This document shows, in pieces, positions 16,542 to 28,496 of a stretch of 43,398 nucleotides of DNA; position 1 is the first letter of the stretch, and each line of letters opens with the position of its first letter. The DNA is taken from assembly GCA_048498155.1 (NCBI GenBank), contig JBEHYN010000027.1:1-43398 (forward strand), in the 5' to 3' direction. The notes beneath the pieces are model-generated. The model saw nothing but the letters and a program-made list of their open reading frames with translations. It did no database searches and was not told where the DNA came from. The position numbers and the translations under genes were made by a program. Origin of the DNA: BOG-938 sp048498155. Lineage in GTDB: Bacteria; Pseudomonadota; Alphaproteobacteria; Caulobacterales; Caulobacteraceae.

Positions 16542-17723
16542 ATGGCGGGGCAATCCGCCTGCTTCTCATCGGTCATGTTTTCAAAAAAGCTTTCAGCCCA
16601 GCCTGCTTTTCCCGCGCCCGACCCCGGCCGCGAACGGGAAGGCTTGTTTGCTGGCCTGCCCGCCAACCGCTACGTTGGGCTGGCGGCCGCGACCCTGCTA
16701 TTTTTGGGCGCTGTTGCGGGCTTGGTCGCCGCCACGGGCAATCCGCATGACGGGGCGCCGGTGGTGCGCGCCCCCATCGCGACCACGCCGGGCGCCCTGG
16801 GCGGCTGGCGCAACGCCCTGTCGCCCGATGACGCCAACGCCGCTTCCTCCATAAACGCGGACGGATCGCCCATCGATGGCGATCAGGCGGGCCTGGACGG
16901 CCAGGCGGTGATCCTCATGCCGGGCTCCGGCGCGCAGGCTCATGGACCGCCCTTGGCCCAGGCGCCCATCGCAGGCCTGACGGCGCCTGGCCCCGGCGGC
17001 CTGCTGCCCATCATAGCGCCCGACGGACGCACCCCTTGGAAGGCCTACGCCCGGCCGTTTCAGGACAACGGGCGGCCCAAGGTGGCTCTGGTCATCGGCG
17101 GACTGGGCCTAAACGCCAAGGCCACCCGCGACGCCATCGACCGACTGCCCGCTGAGATCACCCTGTCGTTCGTGCCCTACGCCGAAGGCTTGCAAGGCTG
17201 GATCGACTTGGCGCGCGCCAGTGGCCACGAGGTTCTGCTCGAGATCCCCATGGAGCCTCTGGATTTTCCCAACAACGATCCGGGCCCTTACACCCTGATG
17301 GCCAACGATCCGCAGACCCAGACCACCCAGAGGCTGGAATGGTTGATGTCTCGGGCCACTGGCTACTTCGGCGTGACCAACTATCTGGGCGGCCGTTTCG
17401 TGACCTCGGACAAGGGGATGAACACCTTCGCCCAGGCCTTGCGCCAGCGTGGACTGGCCTTCATCGATGACGGGTCGGCCGCCAAGCGGGCCCTGAGCAT
17501 ACCGCGCGCCTCGGCCGGACGTATCGTGGACGATCAACTCGATAGCGAGGCTATCGACCATCAACTGCTGACCTTGGAGGCCCAGGCCCTGCAGACCGGC
17601 GCGGCCCTGGGATCCGGCTTCGCCTATCCCCTGACCATCGCCCAGGTACAGCGCTGGGCCGCCTCGGTCGGTCAGCGCGGCTACGCCCTGGCGCCGGCCT
17701 CAGCCGTGATGAGCGGCCGTTAA
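16542..17723 (+). CDS. divergent polysaccharide deacetylase family protein (DUF610)
   Basis: Up to 393 residues, anchored by one N-terminal span (VGLAAATLLFLGAVAGLVAA). A proline- and alanine-rich linker leads to a domain of the divergent polysaccharide deacetylase family (PF04748), from PKVALVIGGLGLNAKATRDA through ITLSFVPYAEGL, EVLLEIPMEPLDFPNNDPGP, GVTNYLGGRF and GLAFIDDGS. Members have a NodB-like fold and lie in the periplasm; the reaction is usually unproven. An internal ATG at 16575 is an alternative start and neither start has a good ribosome site. rppH follows after 62 bases on the same strand, an arrangement familiar in alphaproteobacteria, where a carboxy-terminal protease gene often precedes; here divL does. 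Confidence 0.85.
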   Translation: MAGQSACFSSVMFSKKLSAQPAFPAPDPGREREGLFAGLPANRYVGLAAATLLFLGAVAGLVAATGNPHDGAPVVRAPIATTPGALGGWRNALSPDDANAASSINADGSPIDGDQAGLDGQAVILMPGSGAQAHGPPLAQAPIAGLTAPGPGGLLPIIAPDGRTPWKAYARPFQDNGRPKVALVIGGLGLNAKATRDAIDRLPAEITLSFVPYAEGLQGWIDLARASGHEVLLEIPMEPLDFPNNDPGPYTLMANDPQTQTTQRLEWLMSRATGYFGVTNYLGGRFVTSDKGMNTFAQALRQRGLAFIDDGSAAKRALSIPRASAGRIVDDQLDSEAIDHQLLTLEAQALQTGAALGSGFAYPLTIAQVQRWAASVGQRGYALAPASAVMSGR

Positions 17724-17785
17724 ACCTGAAATATAGAGGCAGGCGCCTTTCCCCGGGGCGATCGGCCATCGTAAAAGGCGCCGGC

Positions 17786-18328
17786 ATGACCTCGCCGCCG
17801 CCAGACCTTTCGCTTTATCGGCCCAATGTCGGGGTGGTGTTGTTCAACCGCCAAGGCAAGGTGTGGTTCGGCCGCCGCGCCAAGACCGATCCGCCCCACA
17901 ACTGGCAGTTTCCGCAAGGCGGCGTGGACGAGGGCGAGGAACTATACGCTGCGGCCCTGCGCGAGCTGCACGAGGAAACAGGCGTGCGCTCGGCGCGGTT
18001 GCTGGGCCGCACCGAAGACTGGATGGCCTATGATTTCCCGCCTGGATGGAAGGGCGCCAAGGCCATGCGCGGTTGGCGTGGCCAAAAACAGGTGTGGTTC
18101 GCCTTCAGGTTCGAGGGCCATGACGCTGAGGTGAATCTAAACGCCCACACCCCGCCGGAATTCGACGCCTGGCGTTGGGCGGACCTGGAGGAAACGGCGG
18201 ACCTGGTGATCCCGTTCAAGCGCGCCGCCTATGAGCAGGTGGTTGCGGCGTTTGCGCCCTATGCCGCTGCGGCGTCCACCCGGCGCGAGGGGTTGAGCTG
18301 GCTGGGGAAGTTGTTTGGGAGGGCGTGA
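17786..18328 (+). CDS. rppH: RNA pyrophosphohydrolase
   Basis: Nudix hydrolase that removes pyrophosphate from the 5' end of mRNA (or hydrolyses dinucleoside polyphosphates), starting 5'-end-dependent decay. The 180-residue product carries a perfect Nudix box at residues 45-67: G-x5-E-x7-R-E-L-x-E-E-x-G-V. The flanking WQFPQGGVDEGE and the GWRGQKQVWFAFRF segment are typical of the RppH/NudH subfamily. AAAAGGCG precedes the ATG by several bases. It is cotranscribed, or nearly so, with the deacetylase-family gene and converges on atpC, separated by a repeat element. Confidence 0.93.
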   Translation: MTSPPPDLSLYRPNVGVVLFNRQGKVWFGRRAKTDPPHNWQFPQGGVDEGEELYAAALRELHEETGVRSARLLGRTEDWMAYDFPPGWKGAKAMRGWRGQKQVWFAFRFEGHDAEVNLNAHTPPEFDAWRWADLEETADLVIPFKRAAYEQVVAAFAPYAAAASTRREGLSWLGKLFGRA

Positions 18329-18344
18329 GACAACCACCAACCAT

Positions 18345-18483
18345 GTCGTCCTCGGGATGCGCGAAGCGCAGGCCCGAGATACCAGCAGCGCGACCTTAAC
18401 GCTGCGGCGGTTGAGAGGGGCGCGGCGGAAGCCCTGGAGCGGCTGGGTCCTCGGACAAATGCTGCGCATTTTCCGAGGATGAC
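18345..18483. repeat. intergenic inverted-repeat element between rppH and atpC
   Basis: The ends, GTCGTCCTCGG (18345-18355) and CCGAGGATGAC (18473-18483), are inverted copies with one mismatch. Each end also carries a smaller hairpin (GCGCGAAGCGC and GCTGCGCA-type). Elements opening with GTCATCCTCGG occur widely between genes in Caulobacter and sphingomonad relatives, so this is probably a mobile-like or REP-type spacer. It may also end the convergent rppH and atp transcripts. It is distinct from the CTCTAG-ended family elsewhere in the window. Confidence 0.5.
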
Positions 18484-18490
18484 GTTGAGG

Positions 18491-18750
18491 TTAAACGACT
18501 TCCGTCGCCTGTTCGGCCAATATCGTCAGGCCTGCGGGCGTCACGTCGGCGAAGCCACCTTCGATCTGGAACACGCGGATGGTCGCGCCGTCGCGCACGC
18601 TCACGCGGCTGGGCTTGAGTGCGGTCATGAACGGGGCGTGGCCCGCCAGCACGCCGAAGTCACCCTCCACGCCGCTGGCGTCGACCTGATCGACCTCAGC
18701 CGCGTAGAGTTCGCGTTCGGGCGAGACCAGCGAGAAGTGGAACTTGGCCA

Positions 18751-18751
<1 letters not shown>
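18491..18751 (-). CDS. atpC: F1 ATP synthase epsilon subunit, short form
   Basis: Central-stalk subunit of F1. The 86 residues cover only the N-terminal beta-sandwich (FHFSLVSPERELYAAEVDQV, GDFGVLAGHAPFMTALKP, GGFADVTPAGLTILAEQA). The C-terminal two-helix domain of E. coli-type epsilon (about 133 residues), which can clamp the rotor and inhibit ATP hydrolysis, is absent. No frameshift or extra reading frame suggests a truncation by mutation, so this is probably a natural short form. It is the last gene of the operon; its start overlaps the atpD stop (TAATG). Confidence 0.93.
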
Positions 18752-20220
<1,469 letters not shown>

Positions 20221-20242
20221 GACGGGGGACCTGTCTCTAGGT

Positions 20243-21121
20243 TCAGAGGGCCGAGGCGCCGGAGATGATCTCGATCAACTCCGTGGTGATTTGCGCTTGG
20301 CGTTGGCGGTTATATTTGAGGTTCAGGGCGGCGATCATGTCGCCCGCGTTGCGGGTGGCGTTGTCCATGGCGCTCATCTGGCTGGCGTAGAAGCCGGCCA
20401 TGTTCTCGAGCAGGGCGCCCAGGATCTGCACGCCGATGTTGCGCGGCAGCAGGGTCTCCAGAATGCCTTCTTCGGAAGGCTCATATTCGTAGCAGGCGCC
20501 GCCGAGATCGGGCTTAGAGGCCGAGCCGGCCACCGTGGCCGGGACCAGCTGCTGGGCCGTGGGGATCTGCTGAACCACAGACTTGAAGCGGCTGTAGAAC
20601 AAGGTGACCACGTCCACGTCGCCCGCCTCGAACAGCGAAAGCACCAGATCGGCGATCGGCTGGGCCACCGCCAGGGTCAGTTGGCGATAGGCGGATAGAT
20701 CAAAGGACTCCACCACCTTGTCGCCATAGGTGCGGCGCAGCTGGTCGCGCGTCTTCTTGCCTACGCAGATTATGCGCACGTCCTTGCCTTGGGCGATCAG
20801 GCCGTTGATGTGCTCGCGCGCGGCGCGGACGATGGAGGAGGTAAAACCCCCCGCGAGGCCCCGGTCGGCCGCGGCCACCACGATCAGATGACGCTGGTCC
20901 TTGCCCGTGCCGACCAGCAGCTTAGGCGCGCCGTCGCCGGACACGCCGGCCGCCAGATTGGCGATCACCGCCGCCATGCGCTCGGCATAGGGCCGCGCGT
21001 TGACCGCAGCGTCCTGGGCGCGGCGCAGCTTGGCCGCCGCCACCATCTGCATCGCCTTCGTGATCTTCTGCGTGGCTTTCACGCTGGAGATCCGATTGCG
21101 CATATCCTTGAGGCTGGCCAT
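20243..21121 (-). CDS. atpG: F1 ATP synthase gamma subunit
   Basis: Rotor shaft of F1, 292 residues. The N-terminal helix begins MASLKDMRNRISSVKATQKI followed by TKAMQMVAAAKLRRAQ, and the C-terminal helix contains FYASQMSAMDNATRNAGDMI and LNLKYNRQRQAQITTELIEI. Both are near-diagnostic for AtpG. The middle Rossmann-like domain includes DRGLAGGFTSSI. It lies 22 bases from each neighbour within the atpHAGDC operon. Confidence 0.97.
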   Translation of the reverse strand: MASLKDMRNRISSVKATQKITKAMQMVAAAKLRRAQDAAVNARPYAERMAAVIANLAAGVSGDGAPKLLVGTGKDQRHLIVVAAADRGLAGGFTSSIVRAAREHINGLIAQGKDVRIICVGKKTRDQLRRTYGDKVVESFDLSAYRQLTLAVAQPIADLVLSLFEAGDVDVVTLFYSRFKSVVQQIPTAQQLVPATVAGSASKPDLGGACYEYEPSEEGILETLLPRNIGVQILGALLENMAGFYASQMSAMDNATRNAGDMIAALNLKYNRQRQAQITTELIEIISGASAL

Positions 21122-21143
21122 CGGGGGCTATCGTCCTCGGGAC

Positions 21144-22679
<1,536 letters not shown>

Positions 22680-22684
22680 GGTCT

Positions 22685-23239
22685 CTACGCTCTCTTGAGG
22701 GCGAACTTCAGGGAATCAAGTTTGGATCGAAGCGAGGCGTCGAATAGGCGCGAGCCTACCTTCACCTTCAACCCGCCGAGGATCAGGGGATCCACGCGGG
22801 CGGTAATTTCCGGGGCCTTGCCCAGGGCTTTTTCCAGGGCGGCGGTAATCGCCTTGGTCTGAGCGGCGGTCAGCTTGATAGCGCTGGTCACTTCCGCAGC
22901 GACCACGCCGCGATGGGCGGCGGACAGGCGCTCGAAGGCGGCGATGACGCCGGGCAGGGCATCGGCCCTGCGATTGGCCGACAGCACGCCGAGGAATTTG
23001 GCCGTCACGGGGTTCAGTTTGGCCTTCTTGGCCAGAGCCGCCAGGACCTTGGCCTTGATCTCGCTGGGAAATACCGGAGAGGCCAGGACCCGGCGCAGCT
23101 CTCCGCTTTCGGTCAGCACCGCGCGCAGGGAGGCGAGGTCGCCTTCCACGGCGCCCAGCGCCTTGGTTTCCAGGGCCAAATCGAACAGGGCCTGCGCATA
23201 GCGCGCGCCCACGTCCGTCTGTTTAAAATCGTCCGCCAA
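22685..23239 (-). CDS. atpH: F1 ATP synthase delta subunit
   Basis: Peripheral-stalk (OSCP-like) subunit of 184 residues linking F1 to the b subunits. It has the N-terminal helical motif ARYAQALFDLALETKALGAV and the C-terminal LILGGLKVKVGSRLFDASLR, which is highly conserved in AtpH. It is the first gene of the operon. The F0 genes (atpB, atpE, atpF) are not in this window, in keeping with the split F0/F1 operons of alphaproteobacteria. The promoter is expected between 23240 and about 23310, or beyond the hairpin element that occupies 23310-23428. Confidence 0.95.
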   Translation of the reverse strand: MADDFKQTDVGARYAQALFDLALETKALGAVEGDLASLRAVLTESGELRRVLASPVFPSEIKAKVLAALAKKAKLNPVTAKFLGVLSANRRADALPGVIAAFERLSAAHRGVVAAEVTSAIKLTAAQTKAITAALEKALGKAPEITARVDPLILGGLKVKVGSRLFDASLRSKLDSLKFALKRA

Positions 23240-23309
23240 ATTATACCCGCCCGGTGCGTTCGTTGGTCGCCGCGAAAGGCTCTTCGCAGCAACTCTAAGG
23301 CTTCAAAGC

Positions 23310-23428
23310 GCTAGAGCCTTTTCGGTCCAAATGGAATCATTTGAACCGGATAAAAAGGCTCCAAATCCAATATTGAGAGCGTGACGGGCGGCGAAACCGG
23401 TAACCACTTTCGCCTGTCACGCTCTAGG
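23310..23428. repeat. CTCTAG-family hairpin repeat, copy A
   Basis: Two consecutive hairpins lie in the 387-base gap between atpH and the TerC gene. The first runs from AGAGCCTTTTCGG (about 23312) to its partner AAAAAGGCTC. The second runs from GAGAGCGTGAC (23385-23395) to GTCACGCTCTA (23416-23426), enclosing AACCGGTAACCACTTTCGC. The last segment resembles AACCGGTTCCCACTTTTCGG of the copies at 37498 and 41743, so they form one family. The rest of the gap (23240-23309 and 23429-23626) shows no gene. Confidence 0.7.
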
Positions 23429-23626
23429 ATTGCACTTGGGTTGAAGAGGTGTTTTCGACCCCATCCCCCTAAGCCGGGCGGGTGATAGCACGCGATTTTC
23501 CGCGTCGCAACCAAAGCGCGGACCTGCGACACAGACTGCGTTGATCGGCTATGAATTGCCCGCGCCTTGGCGGGTGACGGATGCAGCCTGGCCGTCTAGA
23601 CAACAACAAAATGGAGGCCGGCGACA

Positions 23627-24373
23627 ATGAACGGGCTGATCAGTCTTGCGAGTGACCCTAATGCCTGGGCGGCCCTGGCGGCCCTGGCGGGGCTGGAGAT
23701 CGTGCTGGGCATCGACAACCTGGTTTTCGTCTCTGTCCTGACCAACAGCCTGCCCGAGCCCATGCGGGCGCCGGCCCGGCGCATAGGACTGGCGGCGGCT
23801 CTACTGCTTCGCCTGGCGGTCCTCAGCCTGGCGGTGTTTCTGGTCGGACTGACCCGCCCGGTCCTGACTATGATGAACCACGGCTTTTCCTGGCGCGACG
23901 TCATCCTGGGCGGCGGCGGCCTGTTCCTGGTGTGGAAAGCCACCCGCGAAATTCATGAAGCGGTCGATCCGGTCGACAAGCTGCACGTCGCGCCCAGAAA
24001 ATCGCCGACCTTCCTGTCCGCCATATGCCAGGTGATCGTGTTGGACCTGGTCTTTTCCATCGACAGCATCGTCACCGCCGTGGGCATGACCGATCAGATT
24101 CCCATCATGGCCCTTGCCGTGATCATCGCCATGATCCTCATGCTGATCGCCGCCGGGCCCCTGTCGGAGTTCATTCGCAAGAACCCGACCTTCGTCATGC
24201 TGGCCCTGGGCTTTCTGCTGATGATCGGCATGACCCTGATGGCCGAGGCCTTCGGCGTTCATGTGCCCAAGGGCTATATCTACGCCGCCATGGGCTTTTC
24301 GGTCTTCGTCGAGAGCCTGAACATGCTAGTTCGCGGCCGCACGCATTCGGGAAAGCCTGAAGAGAGATTATGA
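23627..24373 (+). CDS. TerC-family integral membrane protein
   Basis: A 248-residue protein with about seven to eight spans, belonging to the TerC family (PF03741). The two signature repeats are visible: GLEIVLGIDNLVFVSVL near the N-terminus and VIVLDLVFSIDSIVTAVGM in the middle, with acidic residues inside membrane segments that probably bind metal. Family members are linked to tellurite resistance, manganese export during protein secretion, and general membrane metal homeostasis; the exact substrate here is unknown. GGAGG lies about ten bases before the ATG. The stop overlaps the start of the next gene (ATGA), so the two are coupled. Confidence 0.92.
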   Translation: MNGLISLASDPNAWAALAALAGLEIVLGIDNLVFVSVLTNSLPEPMRAPARRIGLAAALLLRLAVLSLAVFLVGLTRPVLTMMNHGFSWRDVILGGGGLFLVWKATREIHEAVDPVDKLHVAPRKSPTFLSAICQVIVLDLVFSIDSIVTAVGMTDQIPIMALAVIIAMILMLIAAGPLSEFIRKNPTFVMLALGFLLMIGMTLMAEAFGVHVPKGYIYAAMGFSVFVESLNMLVRGRTHSGKPEERL

Positions 24374-26001
24374 AGGATACGCCGTTCGCCCCCGGCGGGC
24401 CCACGCCCCAGCAAAGGCGCACCACCCTCATCGCGTTGATGCTGGTGTTGCTGCTCAGCGCCCTGGACCAGACTATCGTCTCGACGGCCATGCCGCGCAT
24501 CGTGGCCGAGATGAAAGGGCTGGAGCTCTATCCCTGGGTCACCACCATCTATCTGCTGTCTTCCACCGTGATGGTTCCGATCTGGGGCAAGCTCGGCGAT
24601 CTTTATGGGCGCAAGGCCATCATGGTCGCCGGGGTCAGCATCTTCGTCTTCGCGTCCTGGCTGTGCGGATTATCCGGCGAGTTCGGCGACCTACCCCTGC
24701 TCGGCGGGGGCATGACCCAACTGATCGCCTTCCGCGGCCTGCAGGGCATCGGCGGCGGGGCGCTGTTTACAAGCTCTTTCGCGGTCCTGGCCGACCTGTA
24801 TCCGCCACGCGAACGGGGGCGTTATGCGGGCCTGATCGGCTCGGTGTTCGGCGTGGCCAGCGTAATCGGCCCAGTGGTCGGGGGATTCTTCACGGAACAC
24901 GGTTCGATGAACCTAGGTTCATTTCATGTCTCCGGCTGGCGCTGGATCTTCTATCTGAACCTGCCCCTGTCGTTGCTGGCCCTGTTCATGATCATCACCC
25001 GCATGCCCGCCACTTCGCGCAGGGCCTCGGCCCGAATCGATTTCGCGGGCGCCGGATTGGTGATGGTGGCGGCCGGATCGCTCATGCTGGCCTTGAGCTG
25101 GGGCGGGCAGGCCTATGCCTGGTCCTCACCCATGATCTTGGGCCTGCTCGGCATCAGCGCCCTTTCCCTGGCGGCGTTGCTGGTGGTGGAATCCAAGGCC
25201 AGCGAGCCGGTCCTGCCCCTCAGCCTGTTTCGCCAGCGGCCGTTCTGGACCAACATCTTGGCCTCATTCCTGCTGGCCATGGCTTTCATGGGCATGATCA
25301 CCTACATGCCGCTCTATCTGCAGGTGGGCCTGGGCGCCCCCGCGACCCGCAGCGGCGTGGCGATGCTGCCCCTGATGTTCGGCCTGATCCTCACCAGCAC
25401 CATCGCCGGACGGCTGGTTACCCGCACCGGTCAATACAAGCCCTTCATGATTGGCGGCGCCGTGACGATCCTGATCGGCATCGTCCTATTGGCCCTGATG
25501 GGTCCGCACGCCACTCTCGGTCAGGTGTCCTGGCGGCTATTCGTCGTCGGCCTGGGCCTTGGGCCTTCCCAGAGCCTGTTTTCCATGGTCGCTCAGAACT
25601 CGGCCGCGCCCGGGCAGGTCGGCGTGGTCACCAGCGCCAGCCAGTTCTTTCGACAGATCGGCTCGACCGTCGGCGTGGCGGTGTTCGGCGCCCTGTTGAC
25701 CGCCCGCCTAGCTGGGGAAATGGCCCGGCGCGGCCAGGGCAGCGCCCATGAGGGCCTCGCCCAGCTTCAGGCGATGGCGCTCGGCGACAAGGGCGTTGGC
25801 GCGGCGGCGGCCCATGTAGAGCCGGTCGTCCAGGCAGCCTTTTCCGCCGCCATGAACAGCGTGTTCCTCGCCAGCTTGGCCACGGTGCTGTTGGGTCTTA
25901 TGGCAGTCATCGCCATCCCGCACATCACCCTGCGCAAGACCCACCTGCACGCTGAGCCCGTCGCCGAACCCGGCGAGGGCACGGACAACGTGCAGGCGTA
26001 A
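24370..26001 (+). CDS. DHA2-family MFS drug exporter (EmrB/QacA type)
   Basis: A 543-residue proton-driven exporter with about 14 spans. The DHA2 signature LLSALDQTIVSTAMPRIVAE lies in the first span. Motif A (GKLGDLYGRKAIM) is in the loop between spans 2 and 3, and motif C-like GLIGSVFGVASVIGPVVGGFF in span 5. Such transporters expel lipophilic cations, detergents or secondary metabolites, often with a membrane-fusion partner (EmrA), which is not present here. It overlaps the TerC gene by four bases, an unusual partner that suggests a shared stress or toxicity trigger. Confidence 0.92.
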   Translation: MKDTPFAPGGPTPQQRRTTLIALMLVLLLSALDQTIVSTAMPRIVAEMKGLELYPWVTTIYLLSSTVMVPIWGKLGDLYGRKAIMVAGVSIFVFASWLCGLSGEFGDLPLLGGGMTQLIAFRGLQGIGGGALFTSSFAVLADLYPPRERGRYAGLIGSVFGVASVIGPVVGGFFTEHGSMNLGSFHVSGWRWIFYLNLPLSLLALFMIITRMPATSRRASARIDFAGAGLVMVAAGSLMLALSWGGQAYAWSSPMILGLLGISALSLAALLVVESKASEPVLPLSLFRQRPFWTNILASFLLAMAFMGMITYMPLYLQVGLGAPATRSGVAMLPLMFGLILTSTIAGRLVTRTGQYKPFMIGGAVTILIGIVLLALMGPHATLGQVSWRLFVVGLGLGPSQSLFSMVAQNSAAPGQVGVVTSASQFFRQIGSTVGVAVFGALLTARLAGEMARRGQGSAHEGLAQLQAMALGDKGVGAAAAHVEPVVQAAFSAAMNSVFLASLATVLLGLMAVIAIPHITLRKTHLHAEPVAEPGEGTDNVQA

Positions 26002-26233
26002 CGTCACGGCTGCGGGCGACGGACGCGATTTTCTGACCCCCGCATATTTGACCCTCTCCGGGGTAAACAGGCCTTCGGCGCAACCTTTTGGGCCGTCCCG
26101 GCATTCGGTAGGTGCACGCAGCTCCGTCGCATCCGCGAACGCCCAAATATTGGGCGGCTCTTGTGCGGCCGTGAATTCACTGCGGCTAGGCCTGACCCGC
26201 AAATCCTGCGCGGAAACCCTGAAGGGGCCTATC

Positions 26234-28405
26234 ATGAACAAGTTGCGCCTTATTCCGCCCCTCAGCCTAGCGCTGGCGGCCTGTACCTCAGTGGCCTGGG
26301 CGCAGCAGACCGTCGTCTTGCCGGGGGTGGTCGGCCCAGTCGGCGTGGCCAGCGGGGTCATTACTCAGGGCCCCGGCCTACTCACTGTGGGCGCTCAGGA
26401 CATCAACGCCAGCGCCGGCAACGCCGCCGGCATCACGACTAACGCGGCCAACACCGCGAGCATTCTGTTTACCGGGTCTTCGACGGTGAACGGTTATGTC
26501 GGTGCGATTGGATCGACGTTCCTCAACATTTCAGCCGGCTCCAACGGGAACACAGTCACCTTCAATGGCGCAGTGTACTCGACAACAGCTTCGGTTTCGG
26601 GAACCGGGACCGTCAATTTCAACCAGGGCTTGGTCAGCAACTCCGGCTCGACCCTGGATTTCGCCGGCGACGGATTTATCAATGTCGGCGCAGGCCAGAC
26701 CGTGAAGGCCGCCATCACCAATACGGCCGGCGCCAACACAGGCACGCTGACCCTCAATGCCAACAGCATCATCAATGGCGCGGTCGGCGCCTCCAGCGGA
26801 CTGAAGGCGATCAATGTGGTGGGCGGCAACGCGCTCATCATGGGCCAGGCGCAAGCGTTCAACTATAATCTGGGCGCCAATACCCTCAACGTCGGCGGCG
26901 CGCTCGCGATCCCGGTGGGCGGGACCATCACCACGACCATCGCCAGCCAGTCGGTTTATGGGAAAATTGTTCCTGTGGGCGCGGCGAGCATCGGCAACGC
27001 CCTGCAGGTCAAGGTCGCGGTCACGGGCGCGATCGCCAACGGCAGCAGCTTCAACATCGTCAATGCGGCCAGCGGCACCACCGGCTCCACGGTCATCGCA
27101 ACCAGCAGCTCGCCGCTCTACGCATTTACGGCGTCGCCCACCGTCGCCGGCCTCGTGACCATCACCGCCACCAAGGTGCCGCTCGTCGTGATCGTTACGC
27201 CGATCGTGACCCCGGGCGTCACCCCGATTACGCCCGTCGTGGTCAGCCCGGTCGTCGACGCGCTGCCGCTCACGCCTGTGACAGCGCCGCTTTTGAACGC
27301 AATCGCCCAACTGACAACAGCAGACGCTATCGCCCAGGCGTTGGCGCAACTTGGTCCGGGCGGGTCTAATCTCGCGTCGCCTCAGGTGAGCTACCGCGCC
27401 ACCCAACGCTTTCAGGACCTGATAGCCTCCCACTTGGAAGCGCAGGAAGCCTGCAGCCAGGACAGTCAACCCAAGGGCCGGACGCAGTGGCGCCTTACCG
27501 ACTCGTCGATCTGCCAAGACGACAAGCGGGCCCATCTATGGATGACGGGGTTCGGCTATAGCCGGTCTCCCTTCAGCGCGGAAAAGCAAGGCGATGTCGG
27601 CGGCTACGAAGGTTACGATTCCCGTATCTACGGCGGGATGCTGGCCTACGATGCGCCGCTGAATCGCACCACTCACGTGGGCGTCAGCATCATGTACGCG
27701 CAATCGGCGATCAACGGGAACACCGCCAACTTGGCAGGCGGACCCTCAAACAGCCACACCAATATCAACACCTACCAGATCACCGGCTATGTCGGTTACG
27801 CCCCCGGGCCTTTGTATATCAACGGCTCGGTGACCTATGGCGTGGATAAGTATTCCGGTTCGCGGTTGGTCAGATTCCCCGGCATCGACAGCGTATTGGC
27901 TTCGACCTACAGCGGCGACCAGACCACAGTGTTCGGGACTGCCGGATACCACATCTATGTAGGCGATGGTCGGACGGTGATAACACCCTATGCGACGCTG
28001 CAGTACACTGACCTGCACGCCGGCGCCTATACCGAATCCGGAAATCAGGCCTTGAACCTGGCAGTCGAAGCCCAGCATTACGATTTCGTCGAGTCAGGCC
28101 TCGGCGCGAAGATCGCTCGCAACGTGGTCCTGTCCGGATCGGCCGTCCTGCAACCGGAGTTCCACGCCAAATGGCTGCATGCGATTAGCGGGAATACCAT
28201 GGCCAACACGGCCACTTTCACCGGCGGCGGTGCGGCCTTCACGACCGTGGGTCTCAAGCCGGACCCCAACACCTACAATCTCGGCGCCGGACTCACCTTC
28301 GCAAACGGCAGACGGTGGTCGATTGCAGGGGCCTACGATTACCTCTGGCGTAGTCAGAACTACACGGCCCAACAGCTGATGGTGAGCTTCGTTCTGCGGA
28401 TTTGA
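26234..28405 (+). CDS. autotransporter-like outer-membrane protein
   Basis: About 723 residues. The signal sequence starts MNKLRLIPPLSLALAACTSV and has a cleavage-like SVAWAQQ. The passenger is short, rich in Asn/Thr/Gly/Ala and repetitive (for example VNGYVGAIGSTFLNISAGSN), consistent with a beta-helix. A Val/Pro/Thr-rich linker leads to a helix (QRFQDLIASHLEAQEA) and a C-terminal autotransporter barrel (PF03797-like) with HLWMTGFGYSR, YAQSAINGN, FVESGLGAKIARNVVLSGSA and the last strand QQLMVSFVLRI. GAAGGGG five bases before the ATG at 26234 fixes the start; the frame is open back to 26048. LAAC matches a lipobox, so lipoprotein processing cannot be excluded. Confidence 0.85.
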   Translation: MNKLRLIPPLSLALAACTSVAWAQQTVVLPGVVGPVGVASGVITQGPGLLTVGAQDINASAGNAAGITTNAANTASILFTGSSTVNGYVGAIGSTFLNISAGSNGNTVTFNGAVYSTTASVSGTGTVNFNQGLVSNSGSTLDFAGDGFINVGAGQTVKAAITNTAGANTGTLTLNANSIINGAVGASSGLKAINVVGGNALIMGQAQAFNYNLGANTLNVGGALAIPVGGTITTTIASQSVYGKIVPVGAASIGNALQVKVAVTGAIANGSSFNIVNAASGTTGSTVIATSSSPLYAFTASPTVAGLVTITATKVPLVVIVTPIVTPGVTPITPVVVSPVVDALPLTPVTAPLLNAIAQLTTADAIAQALAQLGPGGSNLASPQVSYRATQRFQDLIASHLEAQEACSQDSQPKGRTQWRLTDSSICQDDKRAHLWMTGFGYSRSPFSAEKQGDVGGYEGYDSRIYGGMLAYDAPLNRTTHVGVSIMYAQSAINGNTANLAGGPSNSHTNINTYQITGYVGYAPGPLYINGSVTYGVDKYSGSRLVRFPGIDSVLASTYSGDQTTVFGTAGYHIYVGDGRTVITPYATLQYTDLHAGAYTESGNQALNLAVEAQHYDFVESGLGAKIARNVVLSGSAVLQPEFHAKWLHAISGNTMANTATFTGGGAAFTTVGLKPDPNTYNLGAGLTFANGRRWSIAGAYDYLWRSQNYTAQQLMVSFVLRI

Positions 28406-28496
28406 GGGTTTGGGCTTTTCTGATCTCTGCGCCCTCCGCCGCCACGACCGCTTCCTTCGCCCATTCTCCTCAATTCGGACGTCGTCATTGTCCAAC

